From: Hydrogenophaga sp. 2FB
GTDB lineage: Bacteria > Pseudomonadota > Gammaproteobacteria > Burkholderiales > Burkholderiaceae_C
Length of the DNA: 64,000 nt
Assembly (NCBI RefSeq): GCF_005503365.1
Contig: NZ_SCML01000005.1
Coordinates: forward strand, 124,001-188,000
Direction: 5' to 3'
The notes under the pieces are model-generated. The model was not told the origin of the DNA. It ran no database searches and was given only the letters and a program-made list of their open reading frames with translations. The stretch's first letter is position 1. Each line of letters begins with the position of its first letter. The position numbers and the translations under genes are program-made. Shown here in pieces: positions 46,454-56,154 of the stretch.

Positions 46454-47698
46454 TCACTTGTAGACCGGGAAGCGGGCCGTCAAGGCATTGACCTTGGCGC
46501 GGACCGCTTCGATGTTCGCTAGATCGCGCGGGTTGTCCAGCACATCGGCAATCAGATTGGCGGTCAACCGTGCTTCGTCGTCCTTGAAGCCGCGTGTCGT
46601 CATGGCTGGCGTGCCGATGCGCACGCCGCTGGTGACCATGGGCTTCTCCGGATCGTTCGGAATCGCGTTCTTGTTGATCGTCATGTGAGCGTTGCCCAGC
46701 ACCGCCTCGGCTTCCTTGCCGGTGATGCCCTTGGCGCGCAGGTCGACCAGCATCACATGGCTTTCGGTCCGGCCGCTGACAATGCGCAGGCCGCGCGATG
46801 TCAGTGTTTCGGCGACGATGCTGGCGTTTATCAGGACTTGTTGCTGGTAGGCGGTGAATTCGGGGGATAGCGCTTCCTTGAAGGCGACGGCCTTGGCGGC
46901 AATCACGTGCATCAGCGGACCACCTTGCAGGCCGGGGAAGATGGCGCTGTTGATGGCCTTTTCGTGCTGGGCCTTCATCAGGATAATGCCGCCGCGTGGG
47001 CCGCGCAGGCTTTTGTGGGTGGTGGACGTCACCACGTCAGCGTGAGGAACCGGGTTGGGGTACACGCCTGCGGCAATCAGGCCGGCGTAGTGGGCCATGT
47101 CGACCATGAAGATGGCGCCCACGTCCTTGGCCACTTTGGCAAAACGTTCGAAGTCGATGCGCAGGCTGTAGGCCGAGGCGCCGGCGATGATGAGCTTGGG
47201 CTTGGTCTCGTGGGCCTTGCGCTCCATGGCCTCGTAGTCGATCTCTTCCTTGTCGTTCAAGCCGTAGGACACGACGTTGAACCATTTGCCGCTCATGTTG
47301 AGCGCCATGCCGTGCGTGAGGTGGCCACCTTCGGCCAGGCTCATACCCATGATGGTGTCGCCGGGCTTGAGGAAGGCCAGGAAGACCGCTTCGTTGGCGG
47401 AGGCGCCGCAATGTGCCTGCACGTTGGCCGCTTCGGCGCCAAAGATTTGCTTGACGCGATCAATCGCCAGTTGCTCGGCCACGTCGACGAACTCACAACC
47501 GCCGTAGTAGCGCTTGCCCGGATAACCCTCGGCGTACTTGTTCGTGAGTTGCGTGCCCTGAGCGGCCATGACGGCCGGTGAGGCGTAGTTTTCGCTGGCG
47601 ATCAGCTCGATATGGTGTTCCTGGCGCGCGTTTTCGGCCTGGATGGCGGCGAACAATTCGGGATCGGTTTGCTCAATGAGAATGTTGCGGTCGTACAT
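46454..47698 (-). CDS. glyA: Serine hydroxymethyltransferase
   Basis: 414 residues, full length. [37 protein letters not shown] (in pieces) is the N-terminal signature, and the PLP lysine is in [15 protein letters not shown] (about residue 230). It converts serine and tetrahydrofolate to glycine and methylene-THF. The start follows a GAAGGA-like site; a 250-bp leader-like region lies upstream. nrdR follows. Confidence 0.97.
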   Translation of the reverse strand: MYDRNILIEQTDPELFAAIQAENARQEHHIELIASENYASPAVMAAQGTQLTNKYAEGYPGKRYYGGCEFVDVAEQLAIDRVKQIFGAEAANVQAHCGASANEAVFLAFLKPGDTIMGMSLAEGGHLTHGMALNMSGKWFNVVSYGLNDKEEIDYEAMERKAHETKPKLIIAGASAYSLRIDFERFAKVAKDVGAIFMVDMAHYAGLIAAGVYPNPVPHADVVTSTTHKSLRGPRGGIILMKAQHEKAINSAIFPGLQGGPLMHVIAAKAVAFKEALSPEFTAYQQQVLINASIVAETLTSRGLRIVSGRTESHVMLVDLRAKGITGKEAEAVLGNAHMTINKNAIPNDPEKPMVTSGVRIGTPAMTTRGFKDDEARLTANLIADVLDNPRDLANIEAVRAKVNALTARFPVYK

Positions 47699-47908
47699 GG
47701 CAGTCCTTCAAGACATGAATCCTTGCGCGGTGACAAGGGCTGCCCAGGCGAACGGCTGAACACCCGAACCATTTGGTTGGGGCGGCACGCTTCCCAGTGG
47801 TTGTCCCTGCGGGTCGATCGTGGATCGGGCAGGGGGGCCACGTCAGCGGCTGCCGCCAACACGCAGCGTATGCGTGTCGGGGAGCGCGCCTATCGCCAGT
47901 CGCGTACT

Positions 47909-47923
47909 CGGCTAGTTTAGCCG
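47909..47923. promoter_or_regulatory. Palindrome and possible -10 upstream of glyA
   Basis: CGGCTA-GTT-TAGCCG is a perfect 6-bp-arm palindrome. Read on the minus strand it contains TAAACT, a plausible -10 for glyA, 213 bp upstream of its start. That would give a leader of about 200 nt. No -35 or known riboswitch consensus could be confirmed. Confidence 0.35.
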
Positions 47924-47949
47924 ACCGCGTTGAGGCCTCTGGTTGCCGC

Positions 47950-48828
47950 TCAGGATTGTGTGAGGGTGGGAGAGCCTGCAGGCATCGGCGGCGCAAGTGC
48001 CTCGGCGTCCTGTGTGGCGGCGGGCGCCGCAGGCGCTACCACCGGGGTTGGGGCTATGGGTTGCGGCACATACCGTTGCATGGGTTTGCCCAGCGCAACG
48101 CTTTGAATGCGCAGGTGTTCAGCCATGACCTTGTTGATGTAGCCACTGCCGTCGTGCGAGACCGCGCCGACATACAAACGCAAGCCGCCTTCGACCGAAC
48201 CAGCCCGTGCGATGGCGTCCTGCAACACGCGCGCGCCGACCCGGAGGTTGGACACCGGATCAAAGGCCGCCAGTTGGCCGCCGAAGTCGTTGTACTTGTC
48301 GGTGTGCACGCGGGTAAGGACCTGCATGAGGCCCTGTGCACCAACCGGACTTTGTGCGAAAGGGTTGAAGCGCGACTCGATTGCCATGACCGCAAGGATC
48401 AAGGTCGGGTCAAGCTTGGCTTTCTCACCCACTTCGAAGGCCTCGGCCACCAGCACGCTCAGTGGCTCGGGCGCCACGCGGTACTTGCGGCTGAGCCAGA
48501 AGGTCACGTTGGCTTGCTGCTTGGGGAGGGCGCCGGGTTGCGCCGCCGTCACGCGGTCGATGGCCGTGGGTTCGGCGGAGTACATCGCAGGGGCGCTGGC
48601 CGCCTCCTGGCGCTCCAGCAACCAGCCCAGCAGCTGTTCTTCGGTGCTGGCGCGAAGGTCGGGCCTGGCGCTCAGGGTGATCACGCCCACGGCCAGCACG
48701 GTGCCCAGAAGGGCAAGGCCGTTGTGTGTGATGTCGAAGAAGCCCTGGTAGGCGTCGCCGATGGCGGTCTTGAGGGAAGCCATGGCACCTGAGGTGCTCT
48801 TGGTTGGCGTTACGTCGTGCGCGGTCAT
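47950..48828 (-). CDS. Membrane-anchored lytic transglycosylase (SLT domain)
   Basis: 292 residues. A membrane helix lies at about 33-55 (HNGLALLGTVLAVGVITLSA), so the catalytic part is periplasmic. The SLT domain (about 140-245) has the catalytic Glu in AVMAIESRFNPFAQSPVGAQGLMQV (in pieces), the E-S-R-F-N and G-A-x-G-L-M-Q-V motifs. The C-terminus is Pro/Ala-rich. It cleaves peptidoglycan between MurNAc and GlcNAc. Its promoter faces the AT-rich segment at 48980-49035. Confidence 0.88.
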   Translation of the reverse strand: MTAHDVTPTKSTSGAMASLKTAIGDAYQGFFDITHNGLALLGTVLAVGVITLSARPDLRASTEEQLLGWLLERQEAASAPAMYSAEPTAIDRVTAAQPGALPKQQANVTFWLSRKYRVAPEPLSVLVAEAFEVGEKAKLDPTLILAVMAIESRFNPFAQSPVGAQGLMQVLTRVHTDKYNDFGGQLAAFDPVSNLRVGARVLQDAIARAGSVEGGLRLYVGAVSHDGSGYINKVMAEHLRIQSVALGKPMQRYVPQPIAPTPVVAPAAPAATQDAEALAPPMPAGSPTLTQS

Positions 48829-49106
48829 TTCGTCGCTCCTTTCTGCGTCGGCCTTGTTCGTGGGAACTGGGTCGACTGGATTGGTCGCCGTCGACGGCCC
48901 AATCGGGGAGCGGTCGAGTTAGCCGGTTGGGCAGCGGTTAGGGTTCACCCGGGGGCGAAAGCTGGCGCATCCTATGGGCTTATTAATATCAAGTCAATGT
49001 TTATGATCTTGATTTATAACTCTTTTGGTTATTAAGAATGGCCCAAAAATGGCTTTGCTAGCGGTAACCGCTGTGGCGCCAAGGTGTTCTCGGCCGTGTG
49101 CCTTTG

Positions 49107-49126
49107 CCGACCGCTTGTCGGTTTTT
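49107..49126 (+). terminator. Intrinsic terminator with no upstream gene
   Basis: CCGAC-CGCTT-GTCGG hairpin followed by five T residues. The nearest possible promoter is the AT-rich segment about 75-100 bp upstream, so a transcript of about 90 nt including the palindrome at 49060-49072 could end here. Confidence 0.55.
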
Positions 49127-49204
49127 GCCTACCTTTCATATTCCATGCCGTGATTTTCCCCGCCAAATGGCCATCGCCGGCGTGATTAAAAATCTCCATG
49201 AGCC

Positions 49205-49435
49205 AGGGGCGCTTGCCACCTTGTTCCGCGTCGACAAGGCGAGTAACCTGCAGTTGTCTGTCAGAAGACAGGCATCAGCCGACAACACGGGGAACCGCAA
49301 GTCGGCCACAAACGGGAGCAATCTCTTGCTTCCAGGCTGGAGAGACATCAAACTCCCTCCGCCAAAACTGACGGCAAGAGCTTTTTTGCCCGCCGTCAAC
49401 CCCGGCAAGCTTTGCTTGCCGGGGTTTCTTTTTTT
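49205..49435 (+). ncRNA. Candidate structured small RNA or leader before the DUF748 gene
   Basis: A string of perfect stems: CCTTGT/ACAAGG (49219-49239); GTTGTC/GACAAC (49253-49286) enclosing CTGTC-AGAA-GACAG; GCCGAC/GTCGGC (49278-49306) enclosing CGG-GGAA-CCG; GGAGCAA/TTGCTTC (49315-49332); TGACGGC/GCCGTCA (49369-49398); then a terminator. The GTTGTC/GACAAC and GCCGAC/GTCGGC stems share GACs at 49281-49283, so they exclude each other, as in riboswitches or attenuators. It matches no RNA family I can recall (6S, SRP, tmRNA, common riboswitches). 5' end uncertain. Confidence 0.5.
49400..49435 (+). terminator. Strong intrinsic terminator upstream of the DUF748 gene
   Basis: A perfect 10-bp stem CCCCGGCAAG/CTTGCCGGGG with a 5-nt loop (CTTTG) is followed by TTTCTTTTTTT. 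It lies 63-81 bp before the possible starts of the large AsmA-like gene and cannot belong to any upstream plus-strand protein gene. Confidence 0.9.
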
Positions 49436-49515
49436 CCGGGCTTCAATATAGGTGCGCGTTCTCGCTGCCCCGAGTTCGACGACACTCCGGGGACAAGTTG
49501 GCAATCGACCGCACG

Positions 49516-52500
49516 ATGAACGTTCTCCTCTCCAAACTGCCTCAAGCCCGATGGGCGCGGCGCCTTGTGTTGGCGCTTCTGTGTCTTCTTCTGTTGTGGC
49601 TGGTGGCCTGGTTGGGCATGCCGCCCTTGTTGAAATGGCAATTGGAGAAACAGGCGACGGCTGCTCTGGGCCGCAATGTGACGGTGGACCGGGTCGACTT
49701 CCGCCCCTGGTCGCTGGAAGTGGCCGTTGAAGGACTGAGTGTGGCCAACGCGGCTGGCGATGGTGAACAGTTTTCGGTGGGCCGCTTCTATGCCGACGCG
49801 GAGTTGCAGTCGTTGTTTCGCCTGGCGCCGGTGATTGACGCCCTGGTGCTGGAGCGGCCGCGCTTGAATGTTCGTCATTTGGGTGACGGGAAGTACGACA
49901 TCGACGATGTGTTGCTGCGCCTGCGTCCGAAGGACGACGAGCCACCGTCCGATCCGACCCGTTTCGCCTTGTTCAACATCGCCCTCACGGATGGCGAGTT
50001 CGTGTTTGCCGATGACGCAGTGGGCGCGACGCACCAACTGCGAAAGCTGTCGATCGGCGTCCCCTTCCTGAGCAATCTTCCCTCGCGCAGCGAGGTGGTG
50101 ACGGAGCCTCGGCTGGCTTTTGAGCTCAATGGCAGCGCGTTCGACTCGAAGGCCAGCACGACCCCGTTCGCCCAGACCCGCGAGACCGACGCCAGTGTGA
50201 ACATTCCTGCGCTGGATCTGGCGCCTTACCTGCCGTATTGGCCGGCGGTCTGGCCCGTCAAGCCCGAAATGGGCGTGCTGCATCTGGCGCTCAACGTGGA
50301 CTTCGAACAGCAGGACACACCGCGCCTTGCGCTCTCCGGCACGGCCGCACTCTCGAATCTGCGTGTGGTCGAGAAGCTGGGTGCTTCGGGCACAGCCGAA
50401 CTTCTGAGCTGGGAGCGCCTGGACCTGGCATTGAATCGGGTGGAGCCGCTGGCAGGGCGGGTGGATCTGGCGTCCATTGAATTGAAGGCCCCCGTGGTGT
50501 CGATTTCGCGGGACGCCGCTGGCCTGCTCAATCTGCAGCGTGTGGCCAAAGCCTGGTCGGGTGAGTCGACCCAGGCCAAGCCCACGCCAGCGCCCGAAAC
50601 ATCCAAGGGGCCCTCCAACCCGGCCTGGAACGTGAGTGTGGCCCGGCTGGCGCTCGACGGCGGGACGGTGCGCTGGAGCGATGCGTCGGTGAAGCCGGCG
50701 GCACAGCTGGCGCTGGAGGCGCTGAGCGTTCAAGTTCAGGCGTTGGCCTGGCCCATGAAGGCGTCCGCGCCGTTCGAGGTGTCCGCGCGCCTGGGGCAAA
50801 CGCCACTGACGCTCAAGGGGACCGCGACCGACGCAGAGGCAACCGCGCAGGTCGCCCTGGCCGAATTGCCTTTGTCGGCGTTTGCGCCTTATCTCGCCAG
50901 CGTGCTCGAACCTGAGCTTGTCGGGCAACTGGCCGCCGACATGCAGGTGGATTGGCGCGCTGCCCAAGGCGACCAGCCCATGGGGCTGAAGGTGAATGCA
51001 GCCCGCGTTGACCTGAACGAGGGGCGCCTGGGGCCCCCTCGCCAACCGTTGGCCAGTCTGAACAAGCTGAACGTGCAGAGCGTCCAGCTGGATCTCGCCG
51101 CGAACACCGTCATGGTGGGCAAAGTCGCGCTCACCCGACCGCAGGTGCGCGTGCAGCGGGACAAGGAGGGCCGCTGGATGGTCGACCGCTGGATGAAGAA
51201 GGCTTCCAGCGCACCCGCGTCCGCGCCGCCGCCGACGTCGGGGGAACCGTCCCCATGGAAACTGACGCTGGCCGATGTGCAGATCGACGGGGGTGCTGTT
51301 GCGCTCGAAGACCTCGCGACGTCGCGGCCTGTCCACCTCGATCTCAGCCAGATCAAGCTGCAGGTCAAAAACCTCCAGCCACTGGCTTCCGAGCAGCCGG
51401 ACATGCCCCTGGCGCTGCAATTGCGCATGGGCGCGGCGAAGGGCAACCGGGCTGAGCCCGGGCGGCTCTCGCTCAACGGCACGCTGCGCTTGCCGGGTTC
51501 TGGCAAGCGCGATGCCGACAGCTTGCGCACCAAACTGTCGGTACAGGCCGATCGATTGCCCGTGCACGTGCTGGAACCCTATTTCGGCGACCGCCTGAAC
51601 CTGGACCTGCTGCGCGCAGACACCAGCTACCGCGGCACGGTCGAGGCGGCTTTGCCGCCAGCGGGCTTGCGGCTGGCAGCGGCGGGCAATGTGGCGCTGG
51701 ACGACTTTGCCGCCAACACCCTGTCGCCCGCCGAGGACCTGCTGGCATGGAAGTCCTTGCAGGTTCGTGGCCTGCAACTCGCCATGGCGCCTGGGCAGGT
51801 CACGCGGGTCGCGGTGGCCGAAACCGTGCTCAGCGACTACTTTGCCCGCCTCATCATCGACGAGACCGGCCGCATCAACCTGCAAGGCCTGGTGAAGCAT
51901 GACGGTGAGGCGCCGGCAGCGGCGCCGAGCGCCGCTGCCGCACCGCCCGCCACGCCGCCTGTTGCCGCCGCCCCGCCGCCTTCCTCGGCTGCCACCGTGC
52001 CCAACCCGGACATCCGGTTCGGCCCCATCAGCCTGGTCAACGGACGCGTGCTGTTTTCCGATCGCTTCATCAAGCCGAACTATTCCGCCAACCTGAGCGA
52101 ACTCACCGGCAGCCTGAGTGCCTTCGCCAGCGTGCCGCCGGGCGGCGCGCCGCAGATGGCCGACCTGACGATGCGCGGGCGTGCGGAGGGTACCGCCGCG
52201 CTGGAGATCGATGGCAAGCTCAACCCGCTGGCGCAACCGCTCGCGCTGGACATCCAGGCCCGTGTGCGCAACCTCGAATTGCCGCCGCTGTCGCCATACA
52301 CGGTGAAGTACGCGGGTTACGGCATCGAACGCGGCAAGCTCAGCGTGGGCGTGGCTTACAAGATCGAGCCCAACGGCCAGCTCACGGCCAGCAACCAGAT
52401 CGTTCTGAACCAGCTCAGCTTCGGGGACCGAGTGGCCGGCAGCGAAGCGCCCAACCTGCCGGTAAAGCTGGCGGTGGCCCTGCTGGCCGACCGCAACGGT

Positions 52501-53208
52501 GTGATCGACATCAACCTGCCGGTCAGCGGTTCGCTCAACGACCCGCAGTTCAAGCTGGCACCGCTGATCTTCCGGCTCATCTTCAACCTGATCGCCAAGG
52601 CCATCACCTCACCGTTCGCGTTGATCGGCAGCGCCTTCGGGGGCGGTGGCGAAGAGATGAGTCATGTCGCCTTCGACGCCGGCAGCAAGGACCTGGGCCC
52701 CGAGGGTCGGCAACGGCTGGACGCAGTGGCCAAGGCGCTGGCGGACCGCCCTGCGTTGCAGATCACGGTGGTGGGCCACAGCGATCTGGAGGCCGAGCGC
52801 AGCGGATTCCAGCGCGCCCGGCTCAACGAACGCGTGCTGGCCGAGAAGCGCCGCCAGCTCGCGCGCGATGGCGCATCCAACGTCAGCGAAACGCTCACGG
52901 TGACGCCCGCCGAATACCCGGCCTTGCTCAAAGAGGTCTACAAGCGCGCCGACATGCCCAAGCCGCGCAACGTGATTGGCCTTGCCAAGGACATCCCGCA
53001 GACCGAGATGGAAGCGCTGCTGCTGGCATCGATCCCCGTCACCGCCGACGCCATGCGCGAACTCGCGGTGGCGCGCGGTGTAACGGTCAAGGACTACCTG
53101 GCCAGCCGCCAGTTGCCCGAAGACCGTATGTTCCTGGGGGCGCCCCAACTCGGCAGCCAGGGCGAAAAATGGCGTCCGCAGGCCGAACTCAAGCTCGCAC
53201 CGCGCTGA
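49516..53208 (+). CDS. Very large DUF748 / AsmA-like envelope protein
   Basis: 1230 residues from ATG 49516; a TTG at 49498 behind GGGGA is an alternative start adding 6 residues. One N-terminal membrane anchor (VLALLCLLLLWLVAWLGM, about residues 18-35) is followed by a periplasmic beta-rich region with repeated DUF748 segments such as VTVDRVDFRPWSLEVAVEGLSV, FVFADDAV, VRWSDASV and INLQGLVKH. The C-terminal part has an OmpA-like stretch (GRQRLDAVAKALADRPALQITVVGHSD in pieces, about residues 1060-1086). Related AsmA-like proteins bridge the periplasm and move lipids; that role is inferred. It may be controlled by the upstream terminator. Confidence 0.85.
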   Translation: MNVLLSKLPQARWARRLVLALLCLLLLWLVAWLGMPPLLKWQLEKQATAALGRNVTVDRVDFRPWSLEVAVEGLSVANAAGDGEQFSVGRFYADAELQSLFRLAPVIDALVLERPRLNVRHLGDGKYDIDDVLLRLRPKDDEPPSDPTRFALFNIALTDGEFVFADDAVGATHQLRKLSIGVPFLSNLPSRSEVVTEPRLAFELNGSAFDSKASTTPFAQTRETDASVNIPALDLAPYLPYWPAVWPVKPEMGVLHLALNVDFEQQDTPRLALSGTAALSNLRVVEKLGASGTAELLSWERLDLALNRVEPLAGRVDLASIELKAPVVSISRDAAGLLNLQRVAKAWSGESTQAKPTPAPETSKGPSNPAWNVSVARLALDGGTVRWSDASVKPAAQLALEALSVQVQALAWPMKASAPFEVSARLGQTPLTLKGTATDAEATAQVALAELPLSAFAPYLASVLEPELVGQLAADMQVDWRAAQGDQPMGLKVNAARVDLNEGRLGPPRQPLASLNKLNVQSVQLDLAANTVMVGKVALTRPQVRVQRDKEGRWMVDRWMKKASSAPASAPPPTSGEPSPWKLTLADVQIDGGAVALEDLATSRPVHLDLSQIKLQVKNLQPLASEQPDMPLALQLRMGAAKGNRAEPGRLSLNGTLRLPGSGKRDADSLRTKLSVQADRLPVHVLEPYFGDRLNLDLLRADTSYRGTVEAALPPAGLRLAAAGNVALDDFAANTLSPAEDLLAWKSLQVRGLQLAMAPGQVTRVAVAETVLSDYFARLIIDETGRINLQGLVKHDGEAPAAAPSAAAAPPATPPVAAAPPPSSAATVPNPDIRFGPISLVNGRVLFSDRFIKPNYSANLSELTGSLSAFASVPPGGAPQMADLTMRGRAEGTAALEIDGKLNPLAQPLALDIQARVRNLELPPLSPYTVKYAGYGIERGKLSVGVAYKIEPNGQLTASNQIVLNQLSFGDRVAGSEAPNLPVKLAVALLADRNGVIDINLPVSGSLNDPQFKLAPLIFRLIFNLIAKAITSPFALIGSAFGGGGEEMSHVAFDAGSKDLGPEGRQRLDAVAKALADRPALQITVVGHSDLEAERSGFQRARLNERVLAEKRRQLARDGASNVSETLTVTPAEYPALLKEVYKRADMPKPRNVIGLAKDIPQTEMEALLLASIPVTADAMRELAVARGVTVKDYLASRQLPEDRMFLGAPQLGSQGEKWRPQAELKLAPR

Positions 53209-53305
53209 ATACGGCCCATTACGTCCGCATGCCAACTGCGGCGACAATACGCGTCCGTCGCGCCGACGTGGCGCCGACACCCGAACCGATCCAGTTGCCT
53301 TCTTC

Positions 53306-56059
53306 ATGTCGCTGTTTTCCCTGCGAAAAGCCCCGTCCTTGTCCAACGCTTCCGAACCTGCCGTGAACACGCCCACCTCTCCCAAGCCGGCCAGTCCGAA
53401 TGCCGCACACCCCCTGGACACCGTGACCGGCGGTGCGTTTTCCGCTCCCACGTCGGGCGAACGCGCGGCGCGCATCCGCGAATGGCTGAACACCGAACCG
53501 CCGTTGGAGCAGATGAACGAGGTCTTCAAGGAGCTCTCGCACCGCGACCGCGGCGCGGCCAAGCCACTGAAGGAAAAGCTGGACGAGCTCAAGCGCCAGA
53601 AGTCGCAGGAACAGATGTCGGTGGAGTGGGCGCAGAAGGCGCAAGGCCTGATCGACCAGTCGCGCCTGAACCTGGCCGATGCCCTGGCCTGGCAGCGCGA
53701 TGCGGCGCGAGCCGGCGCGCCGCTGTCGCGCGAGCCGCTGGCAGGCTTGCGCCAACGCCTGGCCGAGCGCGTCAAGGCAATCGAAGACCTGCAGCACCAG
53801 GTGCAGGTCGAGCGTGAGGCGGCGGTGCTGATCGCCCAGCGCATCGAGGTGTTGTCGACCAAGCCCTGGCGCGACGCGCAGCACATTGCCGAAACGCTGC
53901 GCGGCGACGTGGGCCAATGGCAGCAGCAGGCCAGCGCTCTGTCGCAAGACCCCCAATGGCCTAGCGTGGATGCGAAATTCCCGCCCATGCTTGATGCCTC
54001 GCGCCAGCAACTGCAACTGGTGTGGGAGGCCTTCGAAGCCGCGCTGGCGCAGACCGTGGCGGCCGATGCCGACGCGCAGGCGCCATTGCCCGCCGTGCCG
54101 GTATGGGCCGACGAGTTGCGCGCCGCGCGCGGCCAGGACGTGAGCGCGCCGGCCGAAAAGCCGGCGCAGGACACGCAGGCCCAACAAGAGAAGCGCGCCC
54201 GTGTGGCGGCAGACCTCGAGCAGGCCTTGACCGTGCTCGAGCGCGAACTCGCCGAAGGCCATGGCAAGGCCACGCCCAAGGCCGCGGCCGATGTGCGCGG
54301 GCTGCTCAAGAACCATGGCCGCCTGGTGCCCGCCGCGCTCGACGCGCGCGCCCAGGCCGCGCTGGCGCAGGCCGGCGAGCTCGAAGGTTGGCAGCGCTGG
54401 CGCGCCGACCAGTTGCGCGAAGAACTCGTGGCCAAGGCCGAAGCCTTGTTGCAGGCACCGGAAGGCCAACGCCTGGGTGGCCGCAAGATGCAGGAAACCC
54501 TGCGCAGCCTGCGTGATCAGTGGAAGGCCACCGACCAGGGCGGCCAACCCAACCACGCACTGTGGAAACGGTTTGACGAAGCCTGCACCGAAGCCCACAA
54601 GCTGGTCGAGGTGTGGCTGGTCCAGGTGCGCCAGCAGGGCGAAGCCCACAAGGCACAACGTCTGGCGATCATCGAGGAGCTCAAGGCCTGGACCTTGGCC
54701 CATGCGGAGAACAACGACTGGAAAACCCAGGTGCGCGAGCTGCATGCGTTCTCCGAGCGCTGGCGCGAAGCCGGTCACTTGAGCGAGAAGGCGTTTGCCG
54801 AGATCCAGCCGGTCTGGAAAGACGCCATGCACAAGGCGCACGAGCGTCTGGAAGGCGCGCAGGCACAGAGCACGGCACGCCGCAAGGCGCTGATCGAAGA
54901 AGCCTCGGCGCTCGGTGCGGCGCCCATGCTGCGCATCGACGCGGTGAAAGCCTTGCAGCAGCGCTGGCAGGCCGAAGCCCACGCCGTGCCCTTGGAGCGC
55001 AAGCACGAGCAGAAGCTGTGGGAAGCCTTCCGCCAGCCGATTGACGAGGCCTTCGCGCGCAAGAGCAGCGAACGGGAAAAAGCCGCCACCCAGATCAGCG
55101 CGCACGACCAGCGCGTGCTGGACGCATCGCGCGCGCTGGACGCCGCGAGCGCCAGTGGCGACGCCCAGCGCATCCGTGCGGCCATGAACGAGCTGGAGAT
55201 GGCGCTGGCCGGCCAGGCGCGGGCGCCCGAGCCCACGCCTGCCGCTCCTTCCACGCCCGCGCCGGAGTCCGCGCCGGCTGTGGCCGAAGAAGCTGCCGCC
55301 GAGCCCGAGTCGGCCACCGGTGCTGACGCGCCGGCCGAAGATCCCAGTGCAGAAGCAGAACCCGCTGCCGCGCCCGCCAAACCGGCCGCTGCCCCGAAAA
55401 AGGTGGTGGCCGTGCGTGGTGACGATCGCCCGGGGATGAAGAAGGCCGAACCGGCCGGTCGCGATGGCCGCCGCGGCGACCGCCCCGATGGCCGGCGCGA
55501 CGGCGCACCGGGTCGCCCCGACGCGCGTGGTGGCCGAGGAGACGCCCGTGGCGGCCCAGGCGGTGCACCGTCCTGGCGCGAGGAGCGCGAGCCACGCGGC
55601 CCGCGCCTGGGCGATACGGCGTTCCGTGCCCAGCGCCAGGCCATCGAGGCGGCGCAGGCCAGCTTGCGCAAGCTCGCGGCCCAGGCGCACGGCGAAGTGC
55701 TGACGCAGCTCATGACCGCCTGGCAGCAACGCGATGCGGAACAACTGCCGACCGTGCAAGCGCTGGGTGGGCGGGTGAATACCGCGAACCGCGCGGCCTG
55801 GTCATCCGCCTTGTCCAAGCCCGTGGCGCCGCTGTCGGGCGAAACCGTGTTGCGGCTTGAAATGGCCGCGGACGTGCCCACGCCGGCCGAACACCTGAGC
55901 GAGCGCCGCATGCTGCAATTGCAGTTGCTCACGCGCCGCCATGCGGCCGCACCGGCCGACACCTGGGTGGAAGACGTGGCGGCGGTGCTGGGTTCCAGCC
56001 ACGACGCGGCGGTCGAACGTCGCCTGCAGAACGCGCTCAAGGCGTTGCTGAAACGCTGA
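53306..56059 (+). CDS. DUF349 domain protein
   Basis: 917 residues. The middle (about 330-590) consists of repeated helical DUF349 units with L-x-x-x-W-K/R and R-F-x-x-A spacing, for example LRDQWKATDQGG and LWKRFDEACTEAH. The first 55 residues are low-complexity, and residues 640-740 are Ala/Pro/Glu-rich followed by RGD/Arg-Gly repeats (GRRGDRPDGRRDG, GGRGDARGGPGG). The Arg-Gly tail suggests RNA or ribosome contact, and long coiled coils are likely. The function of DUF349 proteins is not established. It starts 97 bp after the DUF748 stop; a terminator follows. Confidence 0.8.
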   Translation: MSLFSLRKAPSLSNASEPAVNTPTSPKPASPNAAHPLDTVTGGAFSAPTSGERAARIREWLNTEPPLEQMNEVFKELSHRDRGAAKPLKEKLDELKRQKSQEQMSVEWAQKAQGLIDQSRLNLADALAWQRDAARAGAPLSREPLAGLRQRLAERVKAIEDLQHQVQVEREAAVLIAQRIEVLSTKPWRDAQHIAETLRGDVGQWQQQASALSQDPQWPSVDAKFPPMLDASRQQLQLVWEAFEAALAQTVAADADAQAPLPAVPVWADELRAARGQDVSAPAEKPAQDTQAQQEKRARVAADLEQALTVLERELAEGHGKATPKAAADVRGLLKNHGRLVPAALDARAQAALAQAGELEGWQRWRADQLREELVAKAEALLQAPEGQRLGGRKMQETLRSLRDQWKATDQGGQPNHALWKRFDEACTEAHKLVEVWLVQVRQQGEAHKAQRLAIIEELKAWTLAHAENNDWKTQVRELHAFSERWREAGHLSEKAFAEIQPVWKDAMHKAHERLEGAQAQSTARRKALIEEASALGAAPMLRIDAVKALQQRWQAEAHAVPLERKHEQKLWEAFRQPIDEAFARKSSEREKAATQISAHDQRVLDASRALDAASASGDAQRIRAAMNELEMALAGQARAPEPTPAAPSTPAPESAPAVAEEAAAEPESATGADAPAEDPSAEAEPAAAPAKPAAAPKKVVAVRGDDRPGMKKAEPAGRDGRRGDRPDGRRDGAPGRPDARGGRGDARGGPGGAPSWREEREPRGPRLGDTAFRAQRQAIEAAQASLRKLAAQAHGEVLTQLMTAWQQRDAEQLPTVQALGGRVNTANRAAWSSALSKPVAPLSGETVLRLEMAADVPTPAEHLSERRMLQLQLLTRRHAAAPADTWVEDVAAVLGSSHDAAVERRLQNALKALLKR

Positions 56060-56099
56060 AGTTCGAGGGGCGCAGACCAAGCTGCGCACATCCGATAGA

Positions 56100-56135
56100 A
56101 ACCGTTCGCGCTGGCTCAGCTCGAACGGTTTTGTG
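56100..56135 (+). terminator. Intrinsic terminator after the DUF349 gene
   Basis: AACCGTTCG (56100-56108) pairs with CGAACGGTT (56122-56130) around a 13-nt loop, then TT and a mixed T-rich tail (TTTTGTGCTTTG). It ends rightward transcription before the convergent mtfA. Confidence 0.75.
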
Positions 56136-56154
56136 CTTTGAAGGCCGACGGATT

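Larger units (their letters stand above)
48829..49515. other. 687-bp intergenic region with two orphan intrinsic terminators
   Basis: Holds an AT-rich stretch (48979-49036) with possible promoters in both directions (TTGATT at 49009-49014, TATTAA at 49030-49035, 15-bp spacing), a palindrome AGCGGT-A-ACCGCT (49060-49072), a rightward terminator at 49107-49126 and a folded segment ending in a second rightward terminator at 49400-49435. No protein gene precedes either terminator on the plus strand. The only long plus frame (49098-49451) has no codon or motif support. Confidence 0.6.

Noticed and set aside
49396-52236. 946-codon frame antisense to the DUF748 gene
   Set aside because: It would begin within and end near the structured RNA and terminator of the opposite strand; no protein features.
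53219-55759. 846-codon frame antisense to the DUF349 gene
   Set aside because: No motif; produced by the same GC-rich codon bias. The plus-strand DUF349 frame has recognisable repeats and a terminator.
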